A stretch of 64,000 bases of DNA from Fusicatenibacter saccharivorans (GCF_027667425.1 NZ_JAQEGR010000006.1:62001-126000); one strand, 5' to 3'. Shown: positions 1-7,794, numbered from the stretch's first letter. Numbers and translations are program-made. The notes: a model not told the origin generated them from the sequence alone.

Positions 1-1701
1 AGCCTCCCAGGTGGAGTAGTACAGGCCTTTCTGTGCCATCAGACTCTCATGCGTGCCGCGCTCGGCGATGCGTCCGTGATCGAGATACAGAATTTCATCG
101 GCACTCTGCACCGAAGAAATGCGGTGGGCAATGATGATCTTGGAAACATCTTTTTTCTCGGCGAGATGGCTCTGGATTTCGTATTCGGTCTCCATATCGA
201 GCGCCGAGGTGGAATCATCCAGTACGAGGATCGGAGCCTGTTTTGCCAGGGCGCGTGCGATGGAAAGACGCTGCTTCTGACCGCCGGAAAGTCCCATGCC
301 GCGTTCGCCGATGACGGTTTCGTACTGATCCGAAAGATGGTCGACGAACTCGGAAGCACATGCAGCGGAGACAGCGTTATGTACCTCCTCGGATTTCATC
401 GTGCTGCGGCTGCCGAGGCGGACATTCTCAGAAATCGTGTCTGAGAACAGGAAGACGTCCTGCATGACGACGGAAGAAGTATCGCGCACGGTGCGCAGCG
501 GCAGGGTGCGGATGTCGTGGCCGTCGAGACAGATGGAACCGTCGGTGACATCGTAAAAACGCTCGAGCAGATTGACGATGGTTGTTTTTCCGGAACCCGT
601 CATACCCATGATGCCGAGTGTGTGGCCCTGCTTTAAGGTAAAGTCGATATCCTGCAGAATCGGTGTGTCATGCAGGGAGAAATCGACGTGATGGAATTCC
701 AGGTCACCCGGAAGTTTTGAAAGCTCCACCGGATTTTCCAGTTCTGCGATCTGCGGCTCCTCTGCGAGAATTTTGTTCAGCTTCTTGTTGGAAGCAATCG
801 CAGAAGCGAAGCAGTTGCCGAGCCAGCCGACGTTTTCGATCGGCCAGGTGATCTTGGAGGTGTACTCCATAAAGGCCGTTAAAACACCGAGCGTAATGCG
901 TCCGTGGATGACACCGTAGCCGCCCGCGAGAAGGACGAGCACGCGCATCAGCTTCGTAAGAAACGAGATGGCGGGATCGTATTTCATCAGGACGCGCGCC
1001 TGATCCATGTTGAGATCGCAGTATTTCTGATTGTGTTTCCGGAATTTTTTGATCTCATACGGTTCCCGTGCAAAGGATTTGACGGTGCGGACACCGGCGA
1101 GATTTTCCTGTGCAACGGTATTCATGACGGCGTTTTCCTCGCTGATCGCATCGTAGACACGGTCGAGTTCTTTTTCGAGGCGGATTGCGATGCCTGCGAC
1201 GAAAGGAAGGATCGCCACGGAGACGAGTGTCAGCGGCAGATCCAGTTTGACCATACTGACCATTGCCATCATGATACAGATCAGGCCTTCTAAGATCAGC
1301 ATGCCGGCAAAGCCGAGGATATCCCAGATCCGGTCGACGTCATCGCGCACGCGGGCGAGGAGTTCGCCGGTATTGTTTTTGTCAAAGTATTCCACCGAAA
1401 GCCGCTGGACGTGGCGGAACAGGTTGTCCCTCATCTGGCTGGCGACGCGGACGCTGCTGACATCGAATAAAAATTCTTTAATGTACTGAAACAGGGCTTT
1501 TGCGGCACCGATCAGAAGAAAGGCGGCAAGGTATTTCCAGAGCAGTTCCATTTTGTGACCGACCAGCACGTCATCCACGATGTGCAGCGTGACAAGCGGC
1601 GCGAGCATATCGAGAAAGACACTTAAGGCCATGGAACCAAAAGCGAAAACGTAGTAGTACCAGTTCTGGAGCAGGTACTTACCGATTGGATTTTTCTTCA
1701 T
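1..1701 (-). CDS. ABC exporter half-transporter (TMD-NBD), degenerate NBD, C-terminus cut by window edge
   Basis: This is a fused transmembrane-ATPase ABC exporter subunit of the multidrug/lipid type in the cytoplasmic membrane; 567 codons are visible and the 3' end lies before base 1. The start is ATG at 1701, preceded by a TGAGGAGG ribosome binding site. Residues about 1-310 form the six-helix ABC_membrane domain. The nucleotide-binding domain follows, with Walker A GMTGSGKTT near residue 366, a Q-loop (VMQD), signature LSGGQKQR near 471 and an H-loop (IIAHR). Walker B reads LVLDDSTSALD near 495: the usual catalytic Glu (LDEA) is Asp. That substitution is typical of the degenerate half of heterodimeric exporters such as BmrC, so I infer that a partner half with the intact site lies just downstream, outside the window. 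There is no C39 peptidase domain. The substrate is unknown. A leader ORF and terminator lie upstream. Confidence 0.93.
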   Translation of the reverse strand, partial: MKKNPIGKYLLQNWYYYVFAFGSMALSVFLDMLAPLVTLHIVDDVLVGHKMELLWKYLAAFLLIGAAKALFQYIKEFLFDVSSVRVASQMRDNLFRHVQRLSVEYFDKNNTGELLARVRDDVDRIWDILGFAGMLILEGLICIMMAMVSMVKLDLPLTLVSVAILPFVAGIAIRLEKELDRVYDAISEENAVMNTVAQENLAGVRTVKSFAREPYEIKKFRKHNQKYCDLNMDQARVLMKYDPAISFLTKLMRVLVLLAGGYGVIHGRITLGVLTAFMEYTSKITWPIENVGWLGNCFASAIASNKKLNKILAEEPQIAELENPVELSKLPGDLEFHHVDFSLHDTPILQDIDFTLKQGHTLGIMGMTGSGKTTIVNLLERFYDVTDGSICLDGHDIRTLPLRTVRDTSSVVMQDVFLFSDTISENVRLGSRSTMKSEEVHNAVSAACASEFVDHLSDQYETVIGERGMGLSGGQKQRLSIARALAKQAPILVLDDSTSALDMETEYEIQSHLAEKKDVSKIIIAHRISSVQSADEILYLDHGRIAERGTHESLMAQKGLYYSTWEA

Positions 1702-1816
1702 GAATGTTAAAACCTCCTCATTGATGTCGTTTGGGTGTCTGGCAGAACATAGGCTTTCAAAAGCTCCGTAAGTGTGGGAACGGAACAACGGGAAACGAAA
1801 GCGAAGGCTGCGTTTG

Positions 1817-1845
1817 TATATAAAAGAAGGGAATCGATGCGGTAA
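1817..1845 (-). promoter_or_regulatory. Possible second promoter of the ABC exporter
   Basis: On the minus strand TTACCG (1845-1840) is followed after 17 bases by TATATA (1822-1817). The -35 matches consensus at 4 of 6 positions. If it is used, the exporter would have an internal promoter downstream of the leader terminator. It is a sequence match only. Confidence 0.3.
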
Positions 1846-1917
1846 GAAGACCGCGGAATCTGCCTGCCGGAAACGGAGCGAAGCCGGAAAGAACGGTTTC
1901 GTACTGTTTATAGCAAT

Positions 1918-1947
1918 AAAAAAAGCCGCAGTATCGACGTACCGCGC
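1918..1947 (-). terminator. Intrinsic terminator between leader ORF and ABC exporter
   Basis: Read on the minus strand, GCGCGGTA (1947-1940) and TACTGCGGC (1933-1925) form an 8-bp stem with one bulge around a 6-base loop, followed directly by seven T (1924-1918). It sits 53 bases after the leader ORF stop and 216 bases before the exporter start. It would either end the small transcript or act as an attenuator. A second hairpin (TGCATA ... TATGCA, 1997-1977) lies between the leader stop and this terminator. Confidence 0.65.
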
Positions 1948-2000
1948 CTTCTGTGCGAAATAGCAGGCATAAAGAATGCATAGAGATTTGTTATGCAGAG

Positions 2001-2102
2001 TTAATGCTTACAAAGAATTTCGAAAGAAGGGCAGCCACCTGGTTTGATCGCCATACGAAGTTTATTCTGTTTTACGCTGGATGCATAAATAAGATTGATC
2101 AT
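2001..2102 (-). CDS. 33-aa leader peptide or small protein upstream of ABC exporter
   Basis: This small ORF runs from ATG at 2102 to TAA at 2001. It has a very good Shine-Dalgarno, AAAGGAGAA (2119-2111), with an 8-base spacer. The C-terminal part reads GGCPSFEILCKH, and the N-terminal half is mixed polar and hydrophobic without a membrane segment. I do not recognise a family. A TTGACA -35 lies upstream and an intrinsic terminator downstream, so the unit promoter-SD-ORF-terminator-exporter is complete. The order resembles the bmrB leader of the Bacillus bmrCD drug exporter, where ribosome stalling controls read-through (family knowledge); the resemblance in function is inference. The alternatives are an independent small peptide gene, possibly exported, since a GG precedes a segment with two cysteines. 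Translation is likely; the role is open. Confidence 0.6.
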   Translation of the reverse strand: MINLIYASSVKQNKLRMAIKPGGCPSFEILCKH

Positions 2103-2154
2103 AAGTGGTGTTCTCCTTTCATGATTTTTTCTGCCGCATCTGATCGAACACGAC

Positions 2155-2196
2155 AGCTTATGATTCTAAGCTACTCCTGTTTTCCGGATTTGTCAA
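2155..2196 (-). promoter_or_regulatory. Promoter of the leader ORF with inverted-repeat operator
   Basis: The minus strand has a perfect TTGACA at 2196-2191. The -10 is less clear: TAGCTT at 17-base spacing (2173-2168) or TAGAAT at 22. The inverted repeat AGCTTA-6-TAAGCT (2155-2172) covers the -10 region, the usual place for a repressor operator. The cognate regulator is not identifiable here. Confidence 0.5.
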
Positions 2197-2278
2197 TTGT
2201 TATTTTCAAAAATTAAAAAATAAAAGCTGCAAAAGGTATGAAAATTGCGAATTTGGGTAGCTGTTTTGGGGAATATGA

Positions 2279-2438
2279 GATATAATATTACTGTTCAATC
2301 AGCAGTGAAACACTTGCTGTTTCGCTGCGTAAGAAAGTGATTCAGGTGTGAGCAGCCCTCCTTTTGCGCAGCAAAACTTTCAATGAGGGCTGCGAATGTT
2401 ACAGTTCGCAGGTATCTGTGAACTGTAACGATATAATA
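2279..2438. mobile_element. MITE-like palindromic element with 9-bp direct repeat
   Basis: A non-coding element of about 142 bp (2288-2429) is bounded by identical 9-mers GATATAATA at 2279-2287 and 2430-2438, which look like a target-site duplication. The ends are inverted: TTACTGTTCA (2288-2297) and TGAACTGTAA (2419-2428), 9 of 10 matching. Inside are nested hairpins: GCAGCCCTC (2352-2360) with GAGGGCTGC (2385-2393), enclosing TTTTGC/GCAAAA, then a 14-bp arm pair (2398-2411 and 2416-2429, one G-T pair) around GTAT. There is no transposase, so mobilisation would be in trans. The duplication repeats a TATAAT hexamer, so the insertion may affect expression of the nitrilase gene 66 bases downstream. 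Confidence 0.6.
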
Positions 2439-2495
2439 AACGAGAGTATAAGCGGAAAAATCACAAGATAACATGTGAAACGAGGGGACAAAAAG

Positions 2496-3335
2496 ATGGA
2501 AAAAATAATTGCAGGCCTGGTGCAGATGGATTCCGGGCCGGATATGAATGAAAATATGCGTATGGCCGAGCAGTATGTGCGGGAGGCGGCGGAACAGGGA
2601 GCGAAGCTGATTCTTTTCCCGGAGACCGCAGAATACACGGGAGCAGACATGCCGGGCCACGCAAGTGCAGTGCCGGGCTACGTCAGCCGCCGGTTTTCCA
2701 GCCTTGCCAAACGGTACGATGTCTATCTGCACTGCGGCAGCATGACGGTACGGCGCCATCCGGGGCGTCCGTCCAACACGTCGTTTCTGTTCGGACCAGA
2801 TGGAGAAACGATTGCAGAATACAGCAAAATACATATGTTTGACGTAAATATTCCGGGCAGTGTCTCCTACGAAGAATCACGCGAGATCTGCCCGGGAAAT
2901 GAAATTGTTCTTGCGGACACGGCGCTTGGCCTGTTCGGCATGAGCATCTGCTACGATATCCGCTTTCCGGAACAGTACCGGCTGATGGCATTCTCCGGAG
3001 CAGATGCATTTCTGATAGCGGCGGATTTTACGAAAGCAACGGGAGAGCGCCACTGGGAAGCACTGCTGCGCACGCGCGCCATTGAAAACGGATGCTACGT
3101 GCTCGCCGCCAACCAGTGCGGCCAGAAAGCGCGGTTTGAGGCGTACGGCCATTCCATGATCATTGCGCCGGACGGCGAAATTCTTGCGGAGGCAGATGAT
3201 ACCCCGCAGGTACTCATCGCAGAGCTGGATCCGGAAGTGCTGGAGCGGACAAGAAATGAAATCCCGTCTCTGGAAAACAGGAGAGACGATCTTTACCGTG
3301 TAAGCTCGGGAAACGTACGGATTTATGAAGAATAA
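2496..3335 (+). CDS. Carbon-nitrogen hydrolase (nitrilase superfamily)
   Basis: A cytosolic amidase of the nitrilase superfamily (279 aa, usual family length) that hydrolyses C-N bonds of small amides through a Glu-Lys-Cys triad. The triad is visible as E43 (LFPETAEY), K111 (SKIHMFD) and C152 (SICYDIRFPE). The overall pattern is closest to the Nit/omega-amidase branch (removal of alpha-ketoglutaramate or deaminated glutathione), but the substrate is an inference. A longer reading from GTG 2475 is possible, but GAGGGGA (2482-2488) sits inside it and positions ATG 2496. It is followed after 23 bases by the alcohol dehydrogenase gene and is probably cotranscribed with it. The palindromic element at 2279-2438 lies immediately upstream. 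Confidence 0.9.
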   Translation: MEKIIAGLVQMDSGPDMNENMRMAEQYVREAAEQGAKLILFPETAEYTGADMPGHASAVPGYVSRRFSSLAKRYDVYLHCGSMTVRRHPGRPSNTSFLFGPDGETIAEYSKIHMFDVNIPGSVSYEESREICPGNEIVLADTALGLFGMSICYDIRFPEQYRLMAFSGADAFLIAADFTKATGERHWEALLRTRAIENGCYVLAANQCGQKARFEAYGHSMIIAPDGEILAEADDTPQVLIAELDPEVLERTRNEIPSLENRRDDLYRVSSGNVRIYEE

Positions 3336-3358
3336 AAATGCAGGGAGGAAATAAGAAG

Positions 3359-4543
3359 ATGGATCAGTTTATACAGTATACCCCGACGGAAGTCGTGTTC
3401 GGAAAAGAGACCGAAAACCAGGCAGGCGCTGAGGTAAAGAAATGGGGCGGCACAAAGGTGCTCGTCGTTTACGGAGGCGGAAGTGCAAAACGGAGCGGTC
3501 TTCTGGACCGAGTGGGAGCATCTCTTGCAAAAGAGGGCCTTGCCTTTGAAGAGCTTGGCGGCGTAAAACCAAACCCGAGACTTGCCCTTGCCGAGGAGGG
3601 TGTGAAAAAAGCAGTGGAAATGCAGGCAGACTTTATTCTTGCCGTCGGCGGCGGAAGCTCGATTGACACCGCAAAAGCCGTTGCACACGGAGCTGCAAAT
3701 CCGGAGGAGGCACTCTGGGATATCTGGACGAAAAAAGTACCGCTGACAAAATCTCTCCCGGTAGGAGCGGTTCTGACGATTCCGGCAGCCGGAAGCGAGA
3801 TGAGTGATTCCGCCGTTCTGACAAACGAGGCAATCGGCAAAAAGGCAGGCATCAACACGCCGTTCAACCGCTGCAAATTTGCCATCATGAATCCGGAGCT
3901 GGCAGCAACCCTGCCGAAATACCAGATTGCCTGCGGCGTAACCGACATCATGATGCACACGATGGAGCGCTATTTCATTCCGGAGAGCCAGTGCGAGATG
4001 ACGGACGAGATCGCAGAGGGACTCCTCCGTACCGTAATCAAAAACGGACCGAAGGTTCTGGAAAACCCATCCGATTACAATGCGATGGCGGAAATCATGT
4101 GGTGCGGAAGTCTGTCACACAATGGACTGACGGAGTGCGGACGCGGCAAAGATTTTTCGGTACATAAATTCGGCCATGCGTTAAGTGCAAAATACGATGT
4201 AGCACACGGCGCATCCCTGGCGGCAGTCTGGGGTGCCTGGGCGAAATACCAGTACGATGATGAGACGGTTCTCTGGCGGTTTGCACGGTTTGCAGAAAAA
4301 GTCTGGGGCATCACAGAGGGAAGCGATCACAAACGGGCAACGGAAGGCATTGAGCGCACAGTAGCGTTCTTCCATTCGCTCGGCATGCCGACCTCCCTGC
4401 ATGAGCTTGATATCCCGAACCCGTCGGATGAGGATCTGCGTGCCCTTTCCATGGATGCAACACAGCAGGACACTGTAAAACTGTCCCGCATCCGCAAGCT
4501 GGGCGCACAGGAAGTATATGAGATTTACCAGATGGCGCGATAA
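3359..4543 (+). CDS. Iron-containing alcohol dehydrogenase, YqhD/butanol dehydrogenase type
   Basis: An NAD(P)H-dependent group III alcohol dehydrogenase (394 aa) that probably reduces aldehydes in the cytosol. The Fe/Zn ligands are all visible: D196 and H200 (DIMMHTMERY), H269 (VHKFGHAL) and H283 (DVAHGAS). This is the spacing of YqhD and BdhA enzymes (D194, H198, H267, H281 in YqhD). The GGGS motif of the dinucleotide site occurs near residue 98. An earlier ATG at 3338 is in frame, but AGGGAGG (3342-3348) points to ATG 3359. It lies between the nitrilase and the wall amidase with gaps of 23 and 15 bases, so the three may form one operon, though no functional link is evident. Butanol or aldehyde detoxification is the usual role; the exact substrate is not predictable. 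Confidence 0.93.
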   Translation: MDQFIQYTPTEVVFGKETENQAGAEVKKWGGTKVLVVYGGGSAKRSGLLDRVGASLAKEGLAFEELGGVKPNPRLALAEEGVKKAVEMQADFILAVGGGSSIDTAKAVAHGAANPEEALWDIWTKKVPLTKSLPVGAVLTIPAAGSEMSDSAVLTNEAIGKKAGINTPFNRCKFAIMNPELAATLPKYQIACGVTDIMMHTMERYFIPESQCEMTDEIAEGLLRTVIKNGPKVLENPSDYNAMAEIMWCGSLSHNGLTECGRGKDFSVHKFGHALSAKYDVAHGASLAAVWGAWAKYQYDDETVLWRFARFAEKVWGITEGSDHKRATEGIERTVAFFHSLGMPTSLHELDIPNPSDEDLRALSMDATQQDTVKLSRIRKLGAQEVYEIYQMAR

Positions 4544-4558
4544 AAGGAGGAAAACCAG

Positions 4559-6376
4559 ATGGCAAAAAAGAAAATCGCAGCACTGCTGATCGCAGCGGTC
4601 GTTGCGGCAGGAGGCTGGGCGCTTCCGGCAAGGGTAAGCGCAGCAGAAAATGACGGCACGGCCGTAACCTGGCAGCAGGATGAGACGGAAAGTTCCGAGC
4701 AGAATTCGGATGAGGAAGCGGCAGTGCAGGAGCAGAGCGGTACTTCGGAAAACGAGACGCCGGCTGTTACGATTCCAGGTGAGGACAACGAACAGGAGCC
4801 GGAAGAGAAACTTCCTGCCGGCTGGGTGAAACAGGAGGACGGAAGCTGGAAATACAGAAAAGAGGACGGCACGATGGCCGCCAGCGAGTGGATCACCCAT
4901 CTGAACCGGAGATATTATCTGAATGCAGACGAAATCATGTGCACGGGTCTTTCGATGGTCAACGGAAAGCTCTATTATTTTGAGAGCTGGGGCGGAGCCG
5001 GATACAAAGGCTGGAAAAAAGTCGGCGGGGCATGGTACTATCTGAACGAGGACGGAAGCGTCAAAACGAATGAATGGTTCGTTCACGACAAGAGAACATA
5101 CCATGTAGATGAAAACGGTGTGATGAGCACCGGACTGCAGAAGATTGACGGAACGCTCTACTACTTCGAGAGCTGGGGCGGAGCCGGATTCCAGGGCTGG
5201 AAAAAAGTCGGCGGAACATGGTACTATCTGAATGAGGACGGAAGTCTCAGAACGAATCAGTGGTTTGTGCATGATAAAAGAACGTACCATGTAGACGCAG
5301 ACGGTGTGATGAGTACCGGCTGGCAGACGATTGACGGCGTTGATTATTACTTTGAAAGCTGGGGCGGCATGCGCGTGAACGCCTGGGCGGCCAAGGGCAG
5401 TGACTGGTATTACATGGACAGCAACGGAACCCCAAAAGGGGAAGGCTGGCTGCTGTATGACAAGAACTGGTATTATCTGAGGCAGGACGGCAAAATGATG
5501 CACAGTGAATGGCTGTGGTATGATAATAACTGGTATTACCTGCAGAGCTGGGGCGGCATGTATAAGAGCCAGTGGGTAACGATCAAAGGCGCAACGTATT
5601 ACTTCCGGAGCTGGGGCGGTATTTACAAGAACGGCTGGCAGGAAGTGGACGGAAAAACGTATTACTTCCGAAGCTGGGGCGGCATCTATAAGGATACCTA
5701 CATCGACGGCTATTACGTTGATAAAAACGGTGTCCGCCGGAACAGCAAAAATATCTGCGTGGCAATCGACGCAGGACACCAGAGAAGAGGAAACAGCGAG
5801 AAAGAGCCGATCGGACCGGGATCATCGACCTATAAGGCGAAGGTTGCTTCCGGAACATGCGGTGTGGCAACCGGCATCAATGAGTATGAGCTGAACCTTG
5901 CGGTATCCTTAAAGGTACGCGATATCCTTGAGGAGCGCGGCTACGATGTTTACATGATCCGCGAGACGCACGACGTCAATATCAGCAACTCCGAGCGTGC
6001 AAAACTTGCCGCGCAGAACGGAGCAGACATTCTCGTGCGTGTACACGCGAACGGCGATTCGAACCAGTCGGTTTACGGAGCACTCACGATGGCACCGAGC
6101 AGCAGAAATACGTATCTTTCCGGTGATGTGGTCAGCAAGAGCCAGAAGCTCTCCCAGAAGATGATCGCAGCATTCTGCAAAGACACCGGTGCGAAGAACC
6201 GCGATGTGATTTACACCGATTCCATGAGCGGCATCAACTGGAGTACCATTCCGGTCACGATCATTGAGCTTGGCTTCATGAGCAATCCTTCCGAGGACCG
6301 TTTGATGGCAACCGAGGATTACCGAAACAAGATGGCACAGGGAATTGCGGACGGAATCGACGCATATTACGAATAA
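4559..6376 (+). CDS. Secreted N-acetylmuramoyl-L-alanine amidase with SWGG cell-wall-binding repeats
   Basis: A 605-aa exported peptidoglycan hydrolase that cuts the MurNAc-L-Ala amide bond. Residues 1-30 are a Sec signal peptide ending at VSAAEN; an acidic Glu/Ser-rich linker follows. Residues about 80-395 are aromatic cell-wall-binding repeats related to the choline-binding fold, with the signature YYxxSWGG six times. The catalytic Amidase_3 domain is C-terminal (about 397-604), with zinc ligands H407 (DAGHQ), E444 (EYELN) and H496 (RVHAN) and catalytic E570 (IELGFMSN). The domain order (binding repeats first) is the same as in the L,D-transpeptidase at 40402-43017, which has the same repeat type. 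RBS AAAGGAGG precedes ATG 4559. Two strong hairpins follow the stop codon. Likely role: septum splitting, wall turnover or autolysis. Confidence 0.94.
   Translation: MAKKKIAALLIAAVVAAGGWALPARVSAAENDGTAVTWQQDETESSEQNSDEEAAVQEQSGTSENETPAVTIPGEDNEQEPEEKLPAGWVKQEDGSWKYRKEDGTMAASEWITHLNRRYYLNADEIMCTGLSMVNGKLYYFESWGGAGYKGWKKVGGAWYYLNEDGSVKTNEWFVHDKRTYHVDENGVMSTGLQKIDGTLYYFESWGGAGFQGWKKVGGTWYYLNEDGSLRTNQWFVHDKRTYHVDADGVMSTGWQTIDGVDYYFESWGGMRVNAWAAKGSDWYYMDSNGTPKGEGWLLYDKNWYYLRQDGKMMHSEWLWYDNNWYYLQSWGGMYKSQWVTIKGATYYFRSWGGIYKNGWQEVDGKTYYFRSWGGIYKDTYIDGYYVDKNGVRRNSKNICVAIDAGHQRRGNSEKEPIGPGSSTYKAKVASGTCGVATGINEYELNLAVSLKVRDILEERGYDVYMIRETHDVNISNSERAKLAAQNGADILVRVHANGDSNQSVYGALTMAPSSRNTYLSGDVVSKSQKLSQKMIAAFCKDTGAKNRDVIYTDSMSGINWSTIPVTIIELGFMSNPSEDRLMATEDYRNKMAQGIADGIDAYYE
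4975..5346 (+). repeat. 186-bp tandem repeat inside amidase binding region
   Basis: Two adjacent units with a period of 186 bp (62 codons) run from about 4975 to 5160 and 5161 to 5346, with a third partial unit after them. Each encodes YYFESWGG, a WKKVGG segment, YYLNEDGS, an HDKRTYHVD segment and DGVMSTG. The copies differ mostly at third codon positions, which indicates older duplication kept under protein-level selection. Confidence 0.8.
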
Positions 6377-6382
6377 ACAAAG

Positions 6383-6412
6383 GGACCTGCCTGAAATGGG
6401 CGGGTCCTTTTT
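6383..6412 (+). terminator. Terminator of nitrilase-ADH-amidase unit
   Basis: GGACCTGCC (6383-6391) pairs with GGCGGGTCC (6399-6407), with one G-T pair, and five T follow at once. It stands 6 bases after the amidase stop codon. Confidence 0.85.
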
Positions 6413-6421
6413 GCATGCAAA

Positions 6422-6452
6422 AAAAGAAAGCGGAGCGAGTCCGCTTTCTTTT
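6422..6452 (-). terminator. argG terminator (usable from both sides)
   Basis: A perfect 13-bp stem, AAAAGAAAGCGGA (6422-6434) and its complement (6440-6452), encloses the loop GCGAG. On the minus strand it ends in a T-run, which suits argG; it could also back up the amidase terminator on the plus strand. Confidence 0.85.
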
Positions 6453-6473
6453 GGGAATCCATAGGATCAGATC

Positions 6474-7703
6474 TTATTTGTTGTTGTTTTTCTCCAGCTC
6501 CTGCATTTTCATCGCACGAACCTTCAGCGGCAGACCGAACAGTGTGATGAATCCGTCTGCATCGTGGTGATCGTAGAGATCGCCGGTGGTGAAGGAAGCA
6601 AGAGACTCATTGTACAGGCTGTACGGAGAAGACTCGCCGGCTTTGATGATGTTGCCTTTGAACAGTTTGAATTTTACTTCGCCTGTTACATATTTCTGGG
6701 TTACATCAACGAATGCCTGGATTGCCTCGCGCAGAGGAGTGTACCATTTTCCTTCGTAAACAACCTCAGCAAGCAGGTTTCCGAGATCTTTCTTTGTTTT
6801 CAGGGTCTCACGGTCGAGAATCAGCTCCTCTAACTGCTCATGTGCAGCCATCAGGATGGTTCCGCCAGGAGTCTCATAAACACCGCGGGATTTCATGCCG
6901 ACAACACGGTTCTCAACGATATCAACAATACCGATGCCGTGTTTTCCGCCCAGCTTGTTCAGCTCGGTGATGATTTCAGAAACTTTCATTTCTTTTCCGT
7001 TTAAGGTCTTCGGAACGCCGGCCTCAAAGGTCATGGTTACGTACTCGCCTTCGTCCGGAGCTTTTTCCGGAGGAGTGGTCAGTACGAGAAGATCGTCGTA
7101 GTTCGGCTCGTTGGACGGATCCTCAAGCTCAAGTCCCTCATGGCTGATGTGCCACAGGTTACGGTCACGGCTGTAGCTGTGGTTTGCATCAAACGGAAGG
7201 TCGATGCCGTGTGCTTTACAGTAAGCCAGCTCGTCTTCACGGGACTGCATGGTCCATACATCGGTCATTCTCCAAGGAGCGATTACTTTGATATCCGGAG
7301 CAAGGGCTTTGATGCCGAGCTCGAAACGGATCTGGTCATTTCCTTTACCGGTAGCGCCGTGGCAGATGGCAACAGCACCTTCTTTTCTTGCGATCTCAAC
7401 GAGTTTCTTTGCGATAACCGGACGTGCCATGGAAGTACCGAGCAGGTATTTGTTCTCATAAACAGCGCCTGCTTTTACGCACGGCATGATGAAGTCTTCA
7501 CTGAACTCGTCGATAACGTTTTCGATATATAATTTGGAAGCGCCGGAAAGTTTTGCTCTCTCATCGAGACCAACCAGCTCGTTTCCCTGGCCGCAGTCGA
7601 TGCAGCAGCAGATTACTTCGTAGTCAAAGGTCTCTTTCAGCCACGGAATAATGGCAGTAGTATCAAGTCCGCCGGAATAGGCAAGTACAACTTTTTCTTT
7701 CAT
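6474..7703 (-). CDS. argG: Argininosuccinate synthase
   Basis: Joins citrulline and aspartate, using ATP, to argininosuccinate, the seventh step of arginine synthesis, in the cytosol. The 409-aa product begins with the ATP-pyrophosphatase P-loop AYSGGLDTT (residues 8-16). It also carries GKGNDQIRFE and SRDRNLWHISHEG, which are standard argininosuccinate synthase segments, and has the usual family length. The start is ATG 7703 with an AAGGAGGATC ribosome binding site. The gene runs opposite to argCJBD across a 285-bp control region with ArgR-like operators. argH and argF are not in the window, so the pathway is split between loci. Confidence 0.97.
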   Translation of the reverse strand: MKEKVVLAYSGGLDTTAIIPWLKETFDYEVICCCIDCGQGNELVGLDERAKLSGASKLYIENVIDEFSEDFIMPCVKAGAVYENKYLLGTSMARPVIAKKLVEIARKEGAVAICHGATGKGNDQIRFELGIKALAPDIKVIAPWRMTDVWTMQSREDELAYCKAHGIDLPFDANHSYSRDRNLWHISHEGLELEDPSNEPNYDDLLVLTTPPEKAPDEGEYVTMTFEAGVPKTLNGKEMKVSEIITELNKLGGKHGIGIVDIVENRVVGMKSRGVYETPGGTILMAAHEQLEELILDRETLKTKKDLGNLLAEVVYEGKWYTPLREAIQAFVDVTQKYVTGEVKFKLFKGNIIKAGESSPYSLYNESLASFTTGDLYDHHDADGFITLFGLPLKVRAMKMQELEKNNNK

Positions 7704-7765
7704 AATGTAAGATCCTCCTTGGATTTCTCGTGCACCTATATGCGCGGTGCATCGTCAATGACTAA

Positions 7766-7794
7766 AATATACATCATACGACAGGATTATGCAA
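7766..7794 (-). promoter_or_regulatory. argG promoter with ArgR-like half-site
   Basis: On the minus strand TTGCAT (7794-7789) is followed after exactly 17 bases by TATATT (7771-7766). The -35 is embedded in TTGCATAA, the same half-site that occurs at the argC promoter. Repression by ArgR with arginine is inferred from this and from the gene context. Confidence 0.65.

Noticed and set aside
1757..1981. Open frames on both strands (63 and 74 codons) in the gap before the ABC exporter
   Set aside because: No ribosome binding site, mutually overlapping, basic low-complexity products, and they cross the leader terminator.
2230..2474. Riboswitch or T-box upstream of the nitrilase operon
   Set aside because: The structure is explained by nested palindromes with flanking direct repeats; no T-box specifier or known riboswitch core is visible.
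4975..5700. Regular repeats considered as a possible CRISPR array
   Set aside because: The units are coding, diverged at third positions and have no constant short repeat with unique spacers.
4181..5779. A 532-codon antisense frame opposite the ADH and amidase genes
   Set aside because: It is a shadow of the repeat-rich amidase coding strand; the sense frame has clear domains and motifs.
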